64,000 nucleotides of DNA, taken from contig OX419759.1 of the NCBI GenBank assembly GCA_948567375.1, positions 63,206,593-63,270,592 of the forward strand. Reading direction: 5' to 3'. Below are positions 59,101 through 64,000 of this stretch, piece after piece. Origin of the DNA: Lunularia cruciata (lineage: Eukaryota > Streptophyta > Marchantiopsida > Lunulariales > Lunulariaceae). Every line of letters begins with the position of its first letter. Position 1 is the first letter of the stretch. The position numbers and the translations under genes are program-made. The notes beneath the pieces are model-generated. The model saw only the letters and a program-made list of their open reading frames with translations. It had not been told where the DNA came from and ran no database searches.

Positions 59101-60008
59101 GGCGGGAATGTTCAAACTTCTGGGAGCTGCTCGTGGGGGAATCGAGCTAGAATGGCACGGTCTACCGACATAGAGATGCCGCTGAATATAGCCAGTTGGC
59201 GGAATGTCCGCTAAATACGGCGCAATCACGCATTTCCCGCTCTCCACAGCAGCGACGCTGCACCTCAGTGTTGGTAAATGAGCTCTCGCGAAAATTCAAA
59301 TTGCTTCAGGTTCTTCGTCGTCGAGCTACTGTAGTTCAGAAATTGGTGTACCGAATTCCTTGCTTCCTTCCAACTTCATGCGGAGTTGTTGAACGAGCAC
59401 CTGGATTAGAGATTGGGGATCTGGTGAGCAGCGGTTCGAATAGTTGGAGTTCTATTCCTACTCAGCTTCGATTGCAGAAATCCTACACGAAGAATTCGGC
59501 TTGTTCGTGATCTGTCTACCATACGCGATGTTTAGAGCGGCGACGTGCGATGGGGATGACACTCTAGGAGCCTTTTTGTACTCAGCCGGTATCGAACTTC
59601 GAAACACGATCGATTTGGATTGCTTCCCGGAAGAATGATCGTCACTTTCTAAGTCCATGGGGTAGAGCCCAAACCCGGATTTGGTCTCAATTGCTAAAAT
59701 ATAGTGTCAATAAGCCGAGTGTCATTCTTGTGGGGTTTCACTGGTGGTTGCTGGTCTGGTAGTGGTGGCATTCGAACTTCTTTCGTCGTGAGAATGCTAA
59801 TCGGCACATAGTTTCCGTCTAGGCGTGATTCTTTCAACCAATAGAATAAGCTGATTTTTAAGTATTGTGATGGTTGCTTTTGAATTCTCCTGTCCTTCTG
59901 ATGGCGTTCGGGAGTGTTGAGCTGGAATTGTACTTCTGTGTGCAGGTAAACCAGGACGTTTGATGAATGTATGTTAAGTAAGGACAGGGTGAATTTAGCC
60001 AAGAAGAG
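59101..60008 (+). other. Upstream region and probable 5' UTR of the TRAIP-like gene
   Basis: Mixed composition with several short ORFs (for example 59196-59510, 104 codons) that show no known domain. A leader intron is possible: tgcag/gtaaac at about 59941-59948 precedes the start codon at 60009. Confidence 0.45.
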
Positions 60009-63000
60009 ATGTCGGCCGCTTTCTGCCCTATTTGCTATGAAGCAGTTGATGTGGTCTCCCAAAACCTTGATTCCATCGCCGGCTGTGGTCATGTTTTTCA
60101 CGAGCTTTGGTAAGTTTCTCAAAATGCGTTCTCCACTATGCGGTGATCGACATCACTGTATTATAAGCAGATATTTAGATTTCAGTGTTGAAGGTTGAGG
60201 CACTGATGAATTATGTTTCAATGCCGTAGTCTGCAGCAATGGGTCGAGTACTCCCCAGTCAGACCTCAGTGCCCCTTATGCAAGGCCAATTGTGGGCCAG
60301 GAGAATATCATCGGCTGTATTTCCAGTCCTCAACTGAAGTTACTCAACAGCAGCGTGCACCATCTTCTCCCAGATCCTTGCCAACTGCTTCCGAGCTGAG
60401 TGGGGTGAGTTTATTCCACTAACGTGCGATCCAATGTGGATTCTTGTACCGATAAATGTTAGCAATTGGTCTCTGGGATCAGCATTGGATGCAAATGCCC
60501 CCTTAAGACTCCGTACGAGTGGCCAACTCGTGTTCTTTTCACTCAACTGTAATGTAAATTTCTTGCCGCTCTGTAAAATTAATTAGCCAGCAGTCGATTT
60601 CTTTATCGTGATTGGCCCTTACATTGCAGGTGGATCGAGACCATGTGCTGAGGTTGGAAGCGAAAGTTCAGATGCTGAAACTCTCACAAGAGTCCTCTAG
60701 GAAACAGCTCTTAGATTTCCAAGCAGCGGTTAGTAACTGAAGAACATGCATGAAGTCTGAATTATTGTATCATCATGGTTCGTCTCGTTATCCCAGACCT
60801 CCCCTCGGTCGAGTGAAGCATCTTTCACTGAGGCCATAGGAATAGTCTGCGGACTTCAAGCATTCATGAACATGGATCGTAAGAGAGTTTATTCTGCTGT
60901 TTTATGTATCCTTATGAATCTCTGGACCTCAGGACCTTATCGGATGAGTGTGAATTGGTTTGGCAGGAGGAGTCCTACAAATCTAAGCTTTCTCATCTAG
61001 AAGCTGAAACAACTAAAGCGAAAGAACAAAATTGCATTGCGCACAGCAAGCTCAGGAAAGCGCTACAGGTAACTGTCTCGGTTAGTCCTCGTATAGCTGA
61101 CCAAGAACTTCACTACTGAATTGCTGTTCCCATTACTCGTTCTGCACCCTGCACTTCTGTTTGTTTACATGTCGAGTATAATCTCTGCGGTCCAACTTAT
61201 AGATATTTAACGTCAGAAGAATCCTGTCTAGTTGTAATCTTTTCTGAAAAGGTTAAGTACATCTGTACTAAAACTAGTTGAAGCGGCGGCGGCCGCTTCA
61301 ACTAGTTTTATGACACAATGAGTGGTTGAAGTGCGAATGTTGTTACTAAAATCTACTCGGGGAAACTTGTAGAAGATTCGAATTCATCCAATGCCTCCAA
61401 ATACCTCAAGGTGTCTACAGAGATTAAGTTCGGCCTAATTTTGTAACAGGAGCTGGACCACATTCGTCGAGAATGCAATCGCCTTGTCAATCGGACGTCG
61501 ACTCTGGAGCGAGACATCGCTGCCAATAAATTGTGAGAAACTACCACGTTTTGGTTTCCTTCACGACAATAACCTTCAATCTAGATTCTGAATAAAATTT
61601 GACAGCATGTTCCGTTGTCCATTCTCAGGGTCGATGACGTAGATTTAAGTGAAGACGAAATGCTCAACTATACAACGGTCAGTGCAGGGCACTCCCAGAG
61701 CAAAGATGGATACATACAGGTCTTGGCTAAAGCGTTGGTCATAAGAAATAAGTAAGTCATGATGAGTTCTGTTACCTTGGGAAAACTCTTTTTCTAACAG
61801 CAATTTGAGTACTCATCGCACTTTCATGCGGGACATCATGGTATTGGACTATTTTCATAATTGAGAAAATACCCTTCTATTGGCGCAGGGCTTTCAAGGA
61901 TCTGATGACAACCTGCAATGAGCTAGGGATAAAGGAGAGCAACGCTCAAAGAGAGTCCTTGAAGTTGAGAGCAAAAGTCGAAACTCTACAGGTTTGTTCA
62001 AATCATAGTTTTTTCGTTGTTCATGTATTTCACTCAGTATTCATCACGTGCAGATATTTACCCTATACCGGTTTCAGGTGTGCTTATGGCTTCGTTAGGT
62101 CCTCCAACTATCATTTTTTGTCGATATCTTCTTTAACTCTTTCTATTCTTAGTTCTAACCTGCAAACACCGTAATATGGCCAGGCAAGGTTGAAAGACTT
62201 GACAAATGCTCAGGAACAATCTCATAGTGCAATGTTGCGATCTCTCAGCGATGAAAAGGAAAATCGTGATTTTGGAGCGGAGAGGTCAAGAAGACCAGTG
62301 AAAGCTTTGGCAAAAGTCTCCTCCAACAACCCCAGGTTTGGACTTTCTGTAGAGACCTCCAATCCAATGAAGACTGACCTCAATGAGTCCGTGGAGACCG
62401 CGATGGTGGAAGATTTCGCCTGCAATAGGATCGGGCGCCCGATGGAAGTAGATAAATCTGATACGGATCCTTTCACCGAACACCTTACCGATCTTCGGCA
62501 TCCTTCAACAAAAATGTGCACAACTGCCCTAGAACATACTGCAGTTTCTGGGGGCACAAGCTACTTGGAAAAATCTGTCAATTTTGACACAACAGAAAAC
62601 GACATAGGTGACCTGAGTCCCATCGAATTAGATTTTCTACCAATACCTATCAGGAAGGAACGAAACTCGAGTTTGGTAGAGGAGAGCTATTCCGATAACG
62701 CTTCTATCTTAAGTAAGCGAGCTTTCTGTATTTCGATGTTTTGCCGAGTTATTAACAACTTTTCGATCATTATACTCCTTGAGCACCTTGCAGTTGCTGT
62801 AAATTTGACATGCGGTTTTTTCTCTTGGACTAGCTCTTAGGGAAACAGCTCGGACCCTTGGACGGGCTCCAGAAAATGCCAGATTCATCATCTCAGGACC
62901 CAATGGTCGAGGTGGTCGTGCACATATTACACCACCGCCTGCATTTATTGTACCACCTTCTAATAAGGTAAAATCTCTAGTCTCTCAAGTCTCTGCTTTT

Positions 63001-63172
63001 CATCTCTCATACACTAAAGATGATATCTCACTCACATTTTCTTTAAACATTAAAGCCGAAGTTCACACAGTAGGAAATATGCTTGCAGGGTGGTAGTTCT
63101 GGTCGTCAAACAAAGCGACCCAAGGTTTCCACACAAGTCTTGAAGATGGAGCACTTCTTCGGACGGAATTGA
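60009..63172 (+). CDS. TRAIP-like RING-type E3 ubiquitin ligase, 10 exons
   Basis: Predicted nuclear E3 ubiquitin ligase of the TRAIP (TRAF-interacting protein) family, which acts on replisomes and in DNA damage responses. Exons: 60009-60109, 60230-60404, 60630-60728, 60967-61068, 61450-61532, 61629-61751, 61889-61991, 62184-62712, 62834-62967, 63089-63172; the frame closes at 510 aa. Residues ~6-50 are a RING with CPICYEAV, CGHVFHELC and CPLCKANC, spaced as in TRAIP. A coiled coil follows (VLRLEAKVQMLKLSQES through LKLRAKVETLQ, ARLKDLTNAQEQ), then a long, low-complexity exon 8. The C-terminus is basic (RQTKRPKV) and ends KMEHFFGRN, a PIP-box-like tail as in TRAIP proteins that bind PCNA. The start is the first ATG before the RING. 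Exon 8 to 9 uses gtaagc and a tag acceptor. An extra exon between 60728 and 60967 cannot be excluded. Confidence 0.85.
61269..61310. repeat. Perfect 19-bp inverted repeat with GGCG loop, in intron 4 of the TRAIP-like gene
   Basis: Left arm 61269-61287 and right arm 61292-61310 are exact reverse complements, separated by ggcg. The centre is the GC-rich gcggcggcggccgc, embedded in an AT-richer intron. It would form a very stable hairpin. Confidence 0.9.
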
Positions 63173-64000
63173 TGTTACTCGAGACTGTACATTTCCCGCC
63201 GTTGTAGCATAAGAACTACTAGGCTTAAACTGTAAATTTTGATACACATACAGAACATCGGATTGATGGGGTGGTTTCCTGCAAGTTCTGTAGAATGTGA
63301 GAGCTTTGGCATTTCTCTGAGCTTTAATTGATGATTAGCAAATCCATGCACAGCTAGTATTAGTCTTCTCATACGGATCTGTATCCAGACGCGACCTAGG
63401 TTGAATCCAGGAGCTGAAGCTCTTGGCCTAGTTCGTAGATCTCCTCCACTTGCACCCACGATGTAGGAAACCCCGTTGCGTTAGTGCTTGCATACAAATT
63501 TATTTCAAATTTACATCGATTGGATCCGACATCCACCTAGCTTTAGCTATAACTAGAAGGCCGGAAACAATCACCAACTACTCGGCACGAACAGAGAAAT
63601 TTATCACTTAATGGTCCTGCGAGGCAAATTACGAGAGCAGTACTTTTACTTTGTAGTCTTCTGATTGGACACGCCGTTAAATGCTGACCCCTACCAGATG
63701 CATTTTTTCACCATTGCATGCAACTATCGCCTTCAATTCATTAAGAAGTTTCTCTTGTATCACAAGAAAGCCTCTGTGAAAACGTAGTATAAACCATTCA
63801 ATAATATATCATATAACATGCTGTTGAGGGTTATTACAACCGATCATGAAATCATGATTACCTGTGGTTCATCTGCAGATGATAGAAGGGTCATTACCTC
63901 TGGGAAAGTTGATTGTCTAAAGTGCTTTGTCCTGTCGCGTTTTCTTGGGATATTTTCCTTCAGTTTCTGTCAGTCGGTCCATTCTACTCAATCAAGTTGA
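63173..64000. other. 3' flank of the TRAIP-like gene to the window end
   Basis: Holds the 3' UTR and intergenic DNA. No second gene or RNA can be supported; the ORF open to the window end (63818-64000) has no recognisable content. Confidence 0.45.

Noticed and set aside
59196..59510. 104-codon ORF upstream of the TRAIP-like gene as a separate gene
   Set aside because: No known domain and no splice or codon support; more likely upstream or 5' UTR sequence.
1..64000. tRNA or rRNA genes
   Set aside because: No cloverleaf with A and B boxes or rRNA core sequence was seen; the TGGTATCAGAGC matches are primer sites of retroelements.
1..64000. Organellar or bacterial origin of the window
   Set aside because: Spliceosomal introns in two conserved eukaryotic genes and LTR retrotransposons show nuclear plant DNA.

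Overview
The window is nuclear DNA of a land plant. Two single-copy genes split by many short spliceosomal introns (mostly about 70-400 bp) sit in a landscape dominated by decayed transposable elements. The element types (chromodomain Ty3/gypsy, Ty1/copia and PIF/Harbinger, with initiator-tRNA-Met primer sites) are typical of plants. Short introns combined with a plant-type retroelement load and an endonuclease-bearing non-LTR element would fit a seed-free plant (bryophyte or lycophyte), but the sequence alone does not name the species.

Layout. 1-3.9 kb: a decayed long ORF with an N-terminal globular part, a basic/acidic linker and a coiled coil, followed by an LTR-like tail. 3.9-7.6 kb: a 3'-truncated chromovirus-type gypsy element on the minus strand (copy A). 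7.6-12.8 kb: AT-rich non-coding DNA with a 101-bp tandem repeat, passing into the upstream region of a gene. 12.8-18.7 kb: a 17-exon, 649-aa HAD-superfamily IG 5'-nucleotidase with an organelle-type N-terminal extension. 20.5-22.7 kb: a PIF/Harbinger transposon with a MYB/SANT-like ORF and a DDE transposase arranged tail to tail. 24.4-32.4 kb: a minus-strand non-LTR retrotransposon (reverse transcriptase plus restriction-like endonuclease) split by a complete gypsy element (copy B, 24629-30278). 32.9-39.5 kb: a complete gypsy element of a second chromodomain family (copy C). 40.3-48.1 kb: an old gypsy integrase remnant split by a complete copia element (40664-47808). 50.0-56.8 kb: on the minus strand, a second decayed member of the ORF family seen at 0.5-3.1 kb, interrupted by two solo LTRs related to copy C. 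60.0-63.2 kb: a 10-exon TRAIP-like RING E3 ligase gene.

How it fits together. The two host genes are the only ORFs that look intact. They sit in islands of more mixed composition with no recognised elements inside them. Everything else is layered transposition: elements inside elements, target-site duplications still readable (GAGAG, TAGTA, ACTTG, and two with one mismatch), and in-frame stops that are almost all explained by C-to-T or G-to-A changes, as expected for methylated, silenced DNA. The LTRs of copy A/B are packed with perfect heat-shock-element arrays upstream of the TATA box. The most novel-looking item is the paired, unrecognised ORF family at 0.5-3.1 kb and 50-56.8 kb.
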